A DNA stretch of 64,000 bases from PZPK01 sp965230795 (lineage in GTDB: Bacteria; Pseudomonadota; Gammaproteobacteria; Pseudomonadales; Oleiphilaceae), in NCBI GenBank assembly GCA_965230795.1, contig OZ246020.1, forward strand, positions 3,410,001 through 3,474,000, given 5' to 3'. The notes under the pieces are model-generated. The model made no database searches, was not told the origin of the DNA, and saw nothing but the letters and a program-made list of their open reading frames with translations. Of this stretch, positions 8,409-17,555 are shown piece after piece. The translations under genes and the position numbers were made by a program. How positions within the stretch are numbered: position 1 is the stretch's first letter; every line of letters starts with the position of its first letter.

Positions 8409-9332
8409 CTACTTCTCAGCAGAGCGCGGAAACCAGGGAAAAAAGCGATTGGTCCGTTGTTGATAGCCGGCGTATTCAGGGCGTTTCTGCACGGAAAAAT
8501 GCTCCGCCGGTACTGCACCGGTCAAATACACCAGAGTGGTGTACATCATTCCCGATGCAGCGATGGCGCCCAGGCCAAGGACTGCCCAGACAAGTGCTGA
8601 TTCTGAGTCCTGTATTGCCATCCAGGACGGCACAGCAGCGATGACGAGTCCGGTCCAGACCAGCCACTCGGCAAAATAGTTGGGATGACGACTGAAACGC
8701 CAAAGCCCCACATCACAGACCCCGCCCTTGTTGTTGGCGATAAAGCGCAGCTTCTGCAGGTCGGCCGTGGATTCGATCACATAGGCCACCGCCCAGATTC
8801 CCAGCCCTACCAGCTCCCACAAGGAGATGGAAGGCTCGGGATTGAGTGCAAGCAACAACCCCGGCAAGGCCAACACCGAGGCATTGGCGAAGCCCTGAGC
8901 CATAATTTCCGCCAGGGAGTGAAGCTTGATATGACGGGAGCCGGACTGCTCCAACTCCATCTTGCGATAGTCATAGCGCGGGAATTCTGTTTTGAAGATC
9001 ACGCCGGTTTTACGGGCCATGGTCAATGCACCAATGCCCATGCGCAGGCCAATCATCAGGTAAACAGCGCCCGTGACCAAACGCCGCAGCAGATCACCGT
9101 CACCCATCACAATAATCTGAACACCAATCAGGGCAACACCAAAGGGCCAGGCAATATCCACATAGGACATGCGCCCGGTCTTCAGATAGGGAATACAGGC
9201 CACCAGGATAAACAGCACCATCTGCAAGGCAGCATTCACCCACAGCAGGCTGACTAGGGTTTCACTATTGGCCCCGATCGCGATCAGCCAGACCACTGCA
9301 AAGAACACACACAAAACGGGTCCAAAATTCAT
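8409..9332 (-). CDS. DUF1295 / steroid 5-alpha-reductase-like membrane protein
   Basis: A 307-residue integral membrane protein with about seven or eight hydrophobic segments. The C-terminal half carries the hallmark of the DUF1295/isoprenylcysteine methyltransferase-steroid reductase superfamily: CDVGLWRFSRHPNYFAEWLV and the final YAGYQQRTNRFFPWFP. Members are thought to act on lipid or isoprenoid substrates in the inner membrane with NADPH or SAM, but the bacterial group has no proven reaction. It is monocistronic, with its start at the ATG at 9332. Confidence 0.85.
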   Translation of the reverse strand: MNFGPVLCVFFAVVWLIAIGANSETLVSLLWVNAALQMVLFILVACIPYLKTGRMSYVDIAWPFGVALIGVQIIVMGDGDLLRRLVTGAVYLMIGLRMGIGALTMARKTGVIFKTEFPRYDYRKMELEQSGSRHIKLHSLAEIMAQGFANASVLALPGLLLALNPEPSISLWELVGLGIWAVAYVIESTADLQKLRFIANNKGGVCDVGLWRFSRHPNYFAEWLVWTGLVIAAVPSWMAIQDSESALVWAVLGLGAIAASGMMYTTLVYLTGAVPAEHFSVQKRPEYAGYQQRTNRFFPWFPRSAEK

Positions 9333-9471
9333 AATTGTTACCTTTAATGCTTGGTATGAATGCCATAGCTGTTTGAGAAAAAGACTGTATTAATCGTTGC
9401 TTTGATAATTGACTGGAAAGATTCTTTGCCAGAGAAAACGAATACGAAAAGTGGTGAATCGATCTGCCCCA

Positions 9472-10305
9472 CTAGTCTTTTGTAAATCGATTGATGATTT
9501 CCTGAAGTTCACCACTTCTTTTCATTTTGTATATCTCGATATCAAACTTGATTGTAAAGTCTTTCTTGAATGGATAGCTCTTTTCAACATTGATATCGGT
9601 ATAGCCCAAATAGCCTTCATTAGTGCTGATAGGAGAAGACTCTTTTAATTCTTTGATTTTATTTAGTTTTGAGTACTCGCCGCTATGTTTTAGTTCCCGG
9701 ATGAACCAGGAAAAAACAGCCTGTGGGATCACCGTACAATCATATTTCCCAAGCAGTACAAGCTTAATGGTCTCGAGGTTGGAACCGGTAAAATAGACCT
9801 CAATTTTCTTTTCTTCGACCATCTTGTCAAAGACCGCACCAGCAATGCCATCGCCCCTCTGCATGACAAAAGACAGATCCTGATAGTCGTCGGGCCACCG
9901 GGTACGTGATTCACCCATCTTGAGCGCATCGCATACCACCACATCTGTTTGAGTAAACAATGACATGGAATACGGCCAGATATAGGGCCGCTGCGTTCCA
10001 TCATCTGTCAACCAGTCGTGAGCATGAAAATACGGCGGCAGCATCGCAAAAGCCTGCCCCGCTTTCATCATCAACTTTGCACGAGCCCAGGGAACCTCTT
10101 TAAATTCAACAGCGTACTCTGGCATACGAGATACCGCTTCTCTTACGATTGCGGGATAAATACCGGTGACATCCCCGTTTTCATCAGTAAATTTAAACGG
10201 CGCAAAATGTGCGTCTTCTACGAGTACTGTCACTTTTTGGGCGGCAACGACCTTGGTACTTGATATCACCAGACTCAACAATAAAAACAGAATTGATTTA
10301 ACCAT
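9472..10305 (-). CDS. Orphan family-3 solute-binding protein
   Basis: A 277-residue exported binding protein. The ATG at 10305, preceded by GGGAAG, gives the signal peptide MVKSILFLLLSLVISSTKVV; the longer frame would put 22 non-signal residues in front. Mature motifs are VTVLVEDAHFAPFKFTDENG, VTGIYPAIVREAV and EVPWARAKLMMKAGQ, again with the Pro-Trp-x-Arg element. The fifth member of the set within the first 10 kb and again without a permease. Composition is slightly more AT-rich than in its neighbours. Ligand unknown. Confidence 0.83.
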   Translation of the reverse strand: MVKSILFLLLSLVISSTKVVAAQKVTVLVEDAHFAPFKFTDENGDVTGIYPAIVREAVSRMPEYAVEFKEVPWARAKLMMKAGQAFAMLPPYFHAHDWLTDDGTQRPYIWPYSMSLFTQTDVVVCDALKMGESRTRWPDDYQDLSFVMQRGDGIAGAVFDKMVEEKKIEVYFTGSNLETIKLVLLGKYDCTVIPQAVFSWFIRELKHSGEYSKLNKIKELKESSPISTNEGYLGYTDINVEKSYPFKKDFTIKFDIEIYKMKRSGELQEIINRFTKD

Positions 10306-10709
10306 TAGTTTCTTCCCACCATATCGCGGACATTTTGTCTGCTTGAGAAGGTTCAGTGGATCGCGAACCATTCCATGAACCGAAAAACAATTACCATTTC
10401 TTATGCGCCTTATTGGTAAAAGATAGTTGTAATCCCGGTTAACGACAAACCTGTCGGCGAACCGTCCGGGCCAGATACAGAACCGCTGGCCGGGTTAAAC
10501 GCATCGGGCATTACCCCGGCTATCCCTCAAAAGCCATGCCGGCTTTCGCATCAATCATGCAGGGTGACCAAATCATTCATCCGCCCACTTATTTGAAACG
10601 AATTGCACTGTTGGCTTTTCGCAGCATCCATTAGCGTACTAAGGTGGCGTCCTACGACGTACCTGGTGGCCACATCTCAATTCAAAAATAAGATAATGTG
10701 GTGAACGTA
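10306..10709. other. Divergent intergenic region, nothing clearly functional
   Basis: About 400 bases between the binding protein (minus) and the hydrolase gene starting at 10710. It must hold both promoters. I see no RNA gene, strong dyad or open frame worth reporting. Confidence 0.45.
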
Positions 10710-12023
10710 ATGATAAAAAACCAATCTTTCTCCTCACGCCTGAAGCACTCGCTTCTCGGGGTATCGATGCTGGGGTGCCTGAGTTCGGGCGCACTGGCCA
10801 TTGGTATCGAAGATATTGTCGACGGGGGCAACAACTATCCCTGGCAGCGGGTCGAAATTCCCGGAACCAAATGCAGTGACGGTTCCCAGTACAAGTTCTG
10901 GTTGCATGACAACCCCAACTCCAATGATCTGCTGATCATGTACGAAGGCGGCGGTGCCTGCTGGGACTATGAAAGCTGCAGCGGTGCATTGGGCGTGCTG
11001 GGTGCAGCCAATCCCAATGGCCTTGCCGATGATTACATTACCCAGCAGAAGGCCATCTATGTATCGCCCCTGGTGAACGGCGCGGATCCCGGCTTCCCCT
11101 TCCGCTCCAAAACCGACCTAGCAACCAAGAACTGGGATGTGGCCTACATGCCCTACTGTACCGGTGATGTCCATGTGGGCAATAACGTCGTCACGTACAG
11201 CGACCCCAGTGGTGTGAACCCGCCCATCAATTTCCACCATATGGGCTACCACAACTCCACCGCTGCACTGGACTATCTGGATGACCAGCTCGGCGCCCGC
11301 AATCGCGTGATGATTACCGGTTTCAGTGCCGGTGGTGTTGCCTCGGCTGCGCTGTACCATGAAGTACGCCAGCGCTTGAGCTTTAATCAAGGCTTTATGC
11401 TCAATGATTCCGGTCCGCTGTTCCCCGCGCCCGACGGCTCCTACAATTCCAAACAGCTGCACGATACCATCCGTGTCTCCTGGGATCTGGACACGGTTTT
11501 GGTGAACATGCCCGCCAGTTTCGATCCTTTCGATATGGGCAGCGTCACCGACGCGCTGGCAACCGAGTATCCCAATGACAAGTTCGCCTATACCGGTTAC
11601 AGCACCGACTATAACTTCTCGCGCTTCTCCTATGAGCGCTTCTTCCCCGGCATTGACCAGAATGGCATTCTGACCAAGTGGCGGGAAGACCAGGCGCTGT
11701 TGGTCGATGAAATGGATGATCACGCCAACTTCAGTTACAGCATTCCCTGGAACCGGCCCATCAATGACAGCCATTGCTCGACCATTATCACCTTCGTCGG
11801 CAGTCATTCGTGCCCCAGCATTCGCAAACGCCGCTGGTATGAAATCTTTGAATGGCCCTGGGGCCAGACCTGGAAGTGCCCGGGCACCATGACCGGCATG
11901 ACCAGCTTCCTCAATCAATGGGTGGGCGGCAACCGCCTGCGACTGATCGAACCCTACAATCTGTATAACCAGGAAGATCCGGGCATGCAGATCATCGGTC
12001 CTCAAATTAACGCCGTGCTCTAA
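10710..12023 (+). CDS. Pectinacetylesterase/Notum-like secreted hydrolase
   Basis: A 437-residue exported protein of the pectinacetylesterase (PAE/Notum) alpha/beta-hydrolase family. The signal peptide ends near SGALA; then come the family segments YKFWLHDNPNSNDLLIMYEG, GGGACWDYESC (oxyanion region) and the nucleophile motif ITGFSAGGVASA. The acid is probably the Asp in YSTDYNFSRFSY and the His one of those near PINDSHCS. Family members remove acyl groups from carbohydrates or proteins. I choose the ATG at 10710, which has GTGGTGA in front. A terminator follows, then an anchored helical protein and an Lnt homologue on the same strand. Substrate unknown. Confidence 0.82.
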   Translation: MIKNQSFSSRLKHSLLGVSMLGCLSSGALAIGIEDIVDGGNNYPWQRVEIPGTKCSDGSQYKFWLHDNPNSNDLLIMYEGGGACWDYESCSGALGVLGAANPNGLADDYITQQKAIYVSPLVNGADPGFPFRSKTDLATKNWDVAYMPYCTGDVHVGNNVVTYSDPSGVNPPINFHHMGYHNSTAALDYLDDQLGARNRVMITGFSAGGVASAALYHEVRQRLSFNQGFMLNDSGPLFPAPDGSYNSKQLHDTIRVSWDLDTVLVNMPASFDPFDMGSVTDALATEYPNDKFAYTGYSTDYNFSRFSYERFFPGIDQNGILTKWREDQALLVDEMDDHANFSYSIPWNRPINDSHCSTIITFVGSHSCPSIRKRRWYEIFEWPWGQTWKCPGTMTGMTSFLNQWVGGNRLRLIEPYNLYNQEDPGMQIIGPQINAVL

Positions 12024-12034
12024 CGCAGCACTTT

Positions 12035-12063
12035 GCGGGGCCAGAGCATGGCCCCGCCTTTTT
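12035..12063 (+). terminator. Rho-independent terminator after the PAE-like gene
   Basis: Stem GCGGGGCC (12035-12042) and GGCCCCGC (12050-12057) with a seven-base loop, followed by C and five T. It lies between the hydrolase and the gene at 12089, so the latter probably depends on read-through or its own promoter. Confidence 0.88.
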
Positions 12064-12088
12064 ACAATAACAACACGGGAACCTTGCC

Positions 12089-12826
12089 ATGAAACGTGCA
12101 TCCACCCTACTTCTCATCATGCTGCCCATTCTCGCGCTGAGTGCCTTCTGGTTGGCGCGCTCGCCGACCCCAATGGAATCGAGCTCTGAAACAGCACAAT
12201 CTGAACAAGTACCGAGCCTGACACCCATCGAACAGGTGGAACCGGACGCTCAAGCGCAAGCGGCTGATCCTTTGTCTGCCGCCCAAAATCAGTTTGGCGA
12301 CAATCTACCCCAATCTCCCATCCCCGAGGGCTATGAACATGATGCCAATGCCATTGCCTGGTCCAAAGTTGATATGGACAGCCTGAAAGCCGATATGCCC
12401 AATAACCTCTACTGGGTTCTGGCCGCGCCCACCAAGGATGAAGTGGTGCTCGCCGAGCGCAAGGAAATCAAAGCTTACTGGGATGCTCAATACGCCAAAA
12501 TCAATAGCAATCAGGCCAGCGAAGATGAGATTCGTGCCTATTTCAAACACCGCGAACAGGTCGCCACCGACTACGTTGAATTCGCCACCAGCCTGTTAAA
12601 TCGCTATGGTAATGTCCTGCCGGAAGAGGCCTATAGCTTTCAGGTCTTTGCCCGCAATCTGAATGTGGTGGTACTCCAGGAGCTGCCGAAGAAGCTGAAC
12701 AATGCCCTCGAAAGCCGCAAGCGCTTCATCGAAGAACGCGAGAGCTGGTTGGCAGACAAGGCCGCCTATGAAGCCAAACTGGCTCAGGAGCGCGAAGCGG
12801 CGTTGCGTGAGTTGGGAAAGATCTAG
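12089..12826 (+). CDS. Membrane-anchored helical hypothetical protein
   Basis: A 245-residue protein with one N-terminal membrane segment (about residues 7-24), a Ser/Gln/Glu/Ala-rich linker (25-70), and a strongly helical, charged C-terminal domain full of Glu, Lys, Ala and Arg (for example ESRKRFIEERESWLADKAAY). This layout resembles lipase-specific foldases in general shape, but I do not find their signature sequence, so no function is assigned. It sits 65 bases downstream of the PAE-like hydrolase and 30 bases upstream of the Lnt homologue, which suggests a link with one of them. GGGAACC precedes the ATG. Confidence 0.75.
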   Translation: MKRASTLLLIMLPILALSAFWLARSPTPMESSSETAQSEQVPSLTPIEQVEPDAQAQAADPLSAAQNQFGDNLPQSPIPEGYEHDANAIAWSKVDMDSLKADMPNNLYWVLAAPTKDEVVLAERKEIKAYWDAQYAKINSNQASEDEIRAYFKHREQVATDYVEFATSLLNRYGNVLPEEAYSFQVFARNLNVVVLQELPKKLNNALESRKRFIEERESWLADKAAYEAKLAQEREAALRELGKI

Positions 12827-12855
12827 GCACACCCTGATTGGATAAACGAACCATC

Positions 12856-14418
12856 ATGACACGCTGCCTGTTTTCCCCCTTCGTTGCTGCCATGCTGGGA
12901 GGCGTCTGCTATGCCCTGGGCAATCTCGGTTATGGCCTCTGGCCTCTGGCTTTTGTCTGCCTGATTCCTCTCTGGTGGGCCCTGGAACGTTGCCGGAGTC
13001 GCTATCATGCGGCAATGGCGGGCCTGGTATTTGGTCTCAGCCTGTACCTGATCGGTTTTCCCTGGCTACTGGCCCTGCAGGACGGCTTTTTAGGCGGCAA
13101 CCCGTGGATTGGCCGGGGCTTATGGCTGGGCCTGGGCATGTATTGCGCCCTCGGCTTTGCCGTCTATGCCTTCGCCTACCACCTGCTGCGCAAAACCGGA
13201 CTAAGCCAGACCGTGACGGCCATCGCCCTGCTGGTGCTGCTGGAATTCGCGCAACCCAATCTCTTCCCCATCCAGCTGGGAACGGCGCTTCTGAACGTGC
13301 CTCTTCTTGTTCAGCTGGCAGATCTTGGCGGCCCCCTGCTACTGAGCGCGCTACTGGCAACAGTGAATGCACTGCTTTACACCATACTGCGAAACAGAGG
13401 GCTGCGCCGCTCTGCCCTGCCCCAGTGGGGCATGCTGGTTTTCGTCATGGCCATCAGCCTTGCGTATGGCAGCATGCGGTTGAATTCTCTGGCAGCAGCC
13501 CCTGACCAGCTCACCTTGAATATCGCCACCATCCAAAGCAACGAACTGCGCACGGACCCGAGCGCCATCGACATTCATTCGCACAAAACCCTGCTGAACA
13601 TGAGCGAGGAGCTTCTCAAACACACCGATATCGATCTGTTGATCTGGCCCGAATCGGCCTATTCGCGTAGTTTACGGCGCCCCCTGCCGCTTGATGCCCA
13701 GCTGATTCGGGGCGACATCGATGTCGCGCTACTGTTCGGTGGCACCTCCACCTATGAGCATGAGGGACGGCGGGTCAGCGCCAACTCGGTGTTTCTGGCC
13801 GATGTTCAGGGGCGCATTGATCAGGCCTACGACAAATCCCTGCTGATTCCCTTCGCCGAAACCCTGCCCTCCATGCTGACACCGTGGCAGGATGCTTTAA
13901 TGGAGCTGTTTCCACGTCATCAGCATTTTCGGGCCGGTCAGTCTCAGGATGCCCTGAGGCTCGGTGAGTTGCGTATCAGCACGCCCATCTGTTTTGAAGT
14001 CATTCACAGTGACTATGTACGTCGGATGATTCAACAGGGCCAATCCAACTTGCTGGTGACCCTCGCCAATGACGGCTGGTTCGGCGATTCACAGGCGCCC
14101 CGTATGCATCTGCAACTGGCGCGCTTACGCGCCATCGAGCAGCGCATTTGGGTGGTTCGCGCCACCAATACCGGCATCAGTGCGGTCATCGATCCAAACG
14201 GAAACATTGTCGCGCAAACGGGTTTAGGCACGCAGGAAACCATGGTGGCTCCGGTACAGGTCAAACCGGCCCACTCAGTTTATTTAATCTGGGGAAATTG
14301 GCCCGCCGCGGTGGCGGGCCTGAGTGTGCTACTGGGCCTGGCGCGCGCCTTGCTGTGGCATCCGCAGAGACGAAGGTTGTCGGCCCGTCCAGTTCTTAAA
14401 TGCCCGTCGAAAACTTGA
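12856..14418 (+). CDS. lnt: Apolipoprotein N-acyltransferase homologue
   Basis: A 520-residue inner-membrane protein: six or so N-terminal membrane segments (1-205), then a carbon-nitrogen hydrolase domain facing the periplasm, and a last membrane segment near the C-terminus. The catalytic triad is present as Glu266 (WPES), Lys327 (DKSLLIPFAE) and Cys379 (ICFEV), close to E. coli Lnt positions 267/335/387. Lnt transfers a third acyl chain to lipoproteins. The ATG at 12856 is preferred over a TTG at 12838. It lies outside the usual corC/ybeY setting and next to a secreted esterase, so it may be a second copy rather than the housekeeping enzyme. Its 3' end overlaps the opposing AraC gene by 90 bases. 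Confidence 0.88.
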   Translation: MTRCLFSPFVAAMLGGVCYALGNLGYGLWPLAFVCLIPLWWALERCRSRYHAAMAGLVFGLSLYLIGFPWLLALQDGFLGGNPWIGRGLWLGLGMYCALGFAVYAFAYHLLRKTGLSQTVTAIALLVLLEFAQPNLFPIQLGTALLNVPLLVQLADLGGPLLLSALLATVNALLYTILRNRGLRRSALPQWGMLVFVMAISLAYGSMRLNSLAAAPDQLTLNIATIQSNELRTDPSAIDIHSHKTLLNMSEELLKHTDIDLLIWPESAYSRSLRRPLPLDAQLIRGDIDVALLFGGTSTYEHEGRRVSANSVFLADVQGRIDQAYDKSLLIPFAETLPSMLTPWQDALMELFPRHQHFRAGQSQDALRLGELRISTPICFEVIHSDYVRRMIQQGQSNLLVTLANDGWFGDSQAPRMHLQLARLRAIEQRIWVVRATNTGISAVIDPNGNIVAQTGLGTQETMVAPVQVKPAHSVYLIWGNWPAAVAGLSVLLGLARALLWHPQRRRLSARPVLKCPSKT

Positions 14419-15375
14419 AGCATCGCTAAAGCCCAAACGTTCGGCGATTTCATGAATCGGCAGGGGCGTATCCCGCAGCAGCTCAATGGACTGCTGGCGT
14501 TTGAAGTCATTGATCAAACATTGATAACTGGTTCGACTGTTCTGCAATTTCCGGTACAGACAGCTCCGCGAGGTATGCAGTTGCTGCGCCACCTGCTCCA
14601 GGGTAGGAAACTCCGGACAGCTTCTGGCCAGAATACTTTGCACCTGTTCTTTCACCGAGAAGCGACTCTGCCAGCGCCGGAGGGCGCGCTCGCATTCCCG
14701 ATTCTTCAGATCCCGCAACTGGGCGTTGGCGGTCAGAATCGGTTGCTGCAGAAATGCCCGATCAAAGCTGACCTCATGGCAATCGGCGTCATAGCTAATC
14801 TCGCAATTGAATTCCTGTTGATACCGCTGCCAATGGGGTGGACGCGCATAGGGTAAGCGGATCTGCCGATACGCCAGCCGCTCACCTGTGAGCCAGCAGG
14901 CCTGACGCTGAAGGCTGGTAAACAGGGCTTCACTGCAAAACCAGCGTAAGGGCGATGGTGTTGCCAGCGGGTAATAATCGTGAAACTGCACCGCGACCGT
15001 GTCACCGTGATAGCGGCATTCAATACGCAGGCAAATGGACAGCAACACATGGAAGCGACGAATCGCTTCAAAGGCTTCCCCCAGAGTGTTGCAGGACATA
15101 ATCAACTGCCCCACCGCATCAGCAGCGATCAGATTGAGCTGCTTGCCATAGTCAAATCCCAGACCCGGCGGTGCGTTTTTTAGCGAGGCATAGCTGGCCC
15201 GGAACAACTGCATCAGGCTGATACGCTTATGGGGTTCGTTGAGGTCTTGCTCGGGGCCGTCATAACCGGTGAATGGTAAGTTTGCATCGGCCAGTATCTG
15301 CTTTAACAAAGCCAGATAAAAGATACCGACCACCTTGTCATGCTTTTCAAATCGTTTTGCTACGGGTGGCGTCAT
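14329..15375 (-). CDS. AraC family transcriptional regulator (arabinose-binding-like N-terminus)
   Basis: A 348-residue regulator. Residues about 20-210 match the helical arabinose-binding-like domain common in OruR/ArgR-type AraC proteins (GLGFDYGKQLNLIAADAVGQ, ALFTSLQRQACWLTG). The C-terminal 100 residues carry two helix-turn-helix units, the first with LEQVAQQLHTSRSCLYRKLQ and the second with IHEIAERLGFSDASSFRRAF followed by WTGRQPSS. The effector and target are unknown; such proteins often control adjacent catabolic genes. Its last 30 codons lie antisense to the end of the Lnt homologue. Confidence 0.9.
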   Translation of the reverse strand: MTPPVAKRFEKHDKVVGIFYLALLKQILADANLPFTGYDGPEQDLNEPHKRISLMQLFRASYASLKNAPPGLGFDYGKQLNLIAADAVGQLIMSCNTLGEAFEAIRRFHVLLSICLRIECRYHGDTVAVQFHDYYPLATPSPLRWFCSEALFTSLQRQACWLTGERLAYRQIRLPYARPPHWQRYQQEFNCEISYDADCHEVSFDRAFLQQPILTANAQLRDLKNRECERALRRWQSRFSVKEQVQSILARSCPEFPTLEQVAQQLHTSRSCLYRKLQNSRTSYQCLINDFKRQQSIELLRDTPLPIHEIAERLGFSDASSFRRAFKNWTGRQPSSLRMPQQGARQAQ

Positions 15376-15837
15376 GGTCGTCGCCTCTTGTTATTGTTAG
15401 CCGACTCAACCAGCGGGACCGCACCTCCGCCAGATTCTGTTCCGTTCAGTTTCAAGCGCACAGGAGTATAGGAAGACTGGGCACAAAGACCCAAGACCTT
15501 CACATGTGCAATTCGCAAAAACCGCTTTGCAAAATATGAAATAAGTTTAGATTACAGATGTTTAGTCTGCACCGGGAAGTCTAGTTCGGCGTGCAGCGGG
15601 AGCCGGACAAATTGCCCCGAAATAACATGCTTTGTCCTGAGAGATTCCATCCATAAGTTGTGCACAGGTGTCATGGCCATTCATCGCTACATTGATGCGT
15701 CCCTTTTCCTTTCCAGTAGGTACTCCCGTGATCGAACGCTATACTTGCAGAAGGGCCTTTCTACCGTTTGATTACGATTCTTGTATAGCCCGTTCGCCTC
15801 AAGTTTTTTCTTGGCTGTCATAAGGGGATACAAAAGC
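15376..15837. other. Divergent intergenic region, no gene seen
   Basis: About 460 bases between the AraC gene (minus) and the chemoreceptor (plus). It contains AT-rich stretches around 15530-15570 that could hold promoters; I found no sigma-28-type chemotaxis promoter, no strong dyad and no supported reading frame. Confidence 0.45.
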
Positions 15838-17487
15838 ATGCTTTCAAACAAGTTTCTCTCTAATGTTGGTGTGGGCACCCGTTTAAATGTCACGGTGTAT
15901 GCCCCCCTATTGGCCCTCATTCTGGTCGTGGCCAGTGCAGTGGTGATATTTGACGAAATCAATTCCGGTGTCGACAGCATTTACAAGGACCGTGTGGTCC
16001 CCCTCAAGGATCTGAAGCTGATTGCCGACGACTATGCCGTCAAGGTCATTGACGCGGTCAACAAGGCTAACGCCGGAATCATGACTGCGGAACAGGCCAC
16101 AGATGATCTGCGACAGGCGCAGCAACGCATCAGACAACTGTGGCAGGGATACCTTGCAACAAGCCTGACCGAGGACGAAGAACGACTGGCTACGGAAGCG
16201 GAGAGCTTGTTTGTCCAGGCAGACCGTGCCATTGCATCAGTCAGCGATGCATTGCAGAGCATGTCAGGCAGTGTAAAGGGAGAATTGGACTCCTTCGATG
16301 GCCCGCTATATGCCCAAATAGACCCTATCAGCGATAAAATTGGCGAGCTGATTGCCCTACAGCTGGATGTAGCCGGGGACGTGCGTGACAGCATAAACAG
16401 TGAAACCCGATCGCTGACGACAACCTACATAGGCGGGACGATTCTGGCCATCGTACTGATTTTGTCACTGAGTTATCTGGTACGAAAATCCATTCTGGAT
16501 CCACTGATGCAGCTACGCAGCAGCATGGAAAAGATTGAGACCACCTCGGATATGACGATTGTGGTAAACATTGAATCCGGGGATGAAATCGGTCAGACCG
16601 TTTCCGCTTTCAACCGGATGATGCGACGGCTCGACAGTATTCTGGCGCAGGTCAAGAGAGTGGCCTTGCAGTTGTCGGCAGCGTCTGAGCAGCTGGCCGT
16701 TAACTCCGGACAGACGAATGAAAGATTGCAGCAGCAGCAACTGGAAACCGATCAGGTAGCGACAGCAACGAATCAAATGACGGCGACCGTCAGTGAACTA
16801 GCTAAAAGTACCAGCGACGCCCAACATGCCGCGCAGCAATCAGAGCAGTTAAGTTCGGAAGGACGCAGGCTCGCGGACCACAATAACCAGCTTACCAAAG
16901 AGCTACAGGAACAATTGCAGCAGTCGGTCGCTCGCGCACATAAACTGGAAGACGAAAGCAACAATATCGGTACTGTGGTGAATGTGATCAACAGCATTGC
17001 AGAGCAAACTAATCTCTTAGCGCTGAACGCTGCCATCGAAGCCGCTCGGGCAGGTGAGCAGGGCCGTGGCTTTGCAGTCGTGGCAGATGAAGTTCGCACG
17101 CTGGCTCAACGGACGCAGGAGTCCACTCAGGAAATTCGCGATGTGGTAGAGCTTCTGCAGATCGGAGCCAGAGAGTCCGTTGCCGCCATGAACAGCGGTC
17201 AGGAAAAAGCCCAGGAATGCAGTGATGCTATTGAGAGGGGTCGCGAATCGCTGATGCAAATTCAAGAAGCTGTGCAAAAAATACTCGACTTGAATACACA
17301 CATCGCCACTGCCCTAGAGGAGCAAAGTTCGGTGACAGAAGAGATCAACCGCAATGTCACCGTCATCAGTGAGATATCAGCGGAATCCGCTTCTGCAGGC
17401 AGCGAAATATACGACGCGAGTGGGCATCTTTCCGAGTTGGCGTCAGCGCTCCAAAGTCAGGTGAACGAATTCAAACTGAGCGAATGA
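15838..17487 (+). CDS. Methyl-accepting chemotaxis protein with helical periplasmic sensor
   Basis: A 549-residue chemoreceptor from the ATG at 15838 (GGGGATAC upstream). TM1 covers about residues 20-40, the periplasmic part to about 195 is all helical and resembles the four-helix-bundle ligand-binding domain of Tar/Tsr-like receptors, TM2 is about 200-222, a HAMP domain follows (RKSILDPLMQLRSSMEKIET), then the coiled-coil signalling region with hairpin tip IAEQTNLLALNAAIEAARAG. There is no C-terminal CheR-binding pentapeptide. Monocistronic. Ligand unknown. Confidence 0.93.
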   Translation: MLSNKFLSNVGVGTRLNVTVYAPLLALILVVASAVVIFDEINSGVDSIYKDRVVPLKDLKLIADDYAVKVIDAVNKANAGIMTAEQATDDLRQAQQRIRQLWQGYLATSLTEDEERLATEAESLFVQADRAIASVSDALQSMSGSVKGELDSFDGPLYAQIDPISDKIGELIALQLDVAGDVRDSINSETRSLTTTYIGGTILAIVLILSLSYLVRKSILDPLMQLRSSMEKIETTSDMTIVVNIESGDEIGQTVSAFNRMMRRLDSILAQVKRVALQLSAASEQLAVNSGQTNERLQQQQLETDQVATATNQMTATVSELAKSTSDAQHAAQQSEQLSSEGRRLADHNNQLTKELQEQLQQSVARAHKLEDESNNIGTVVNVINSIAEQTNLLALNAAIEAARAGEQGRGFAVVADEVRTLAQRTQESTQEIRDVVELLQIGARESVAAMNSGQEKAQECSDAIERGRESLMQIQEAVQKILDLNTHIATALEEQSSVTEEINRNVTVISEISAESASAGSEIYDASGHLSELASALQSQVNEFKLSE

Positions 17488-17555
17488 TCCTGCAAAAATG
17501 AAGAGGACGCATCTGTTTTTCACTATCCGAAAACAGTCAGAAACTCGATAACCTG

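Noticed and set aside
11118..12101. Minus-strand open frame of 327 codons opposite the PAE-like hydrolase
   Set aside because: No ribosome binding site or family resemblance; composition is the complement of the real gene.
12089..12826. Lipase-specific foldase (LifO)
   Set aside because: Layout is similar (anchor, linker, helical domain) but I could not find the family signature, and the neighbour is not a classical LifO-dependent lipase.
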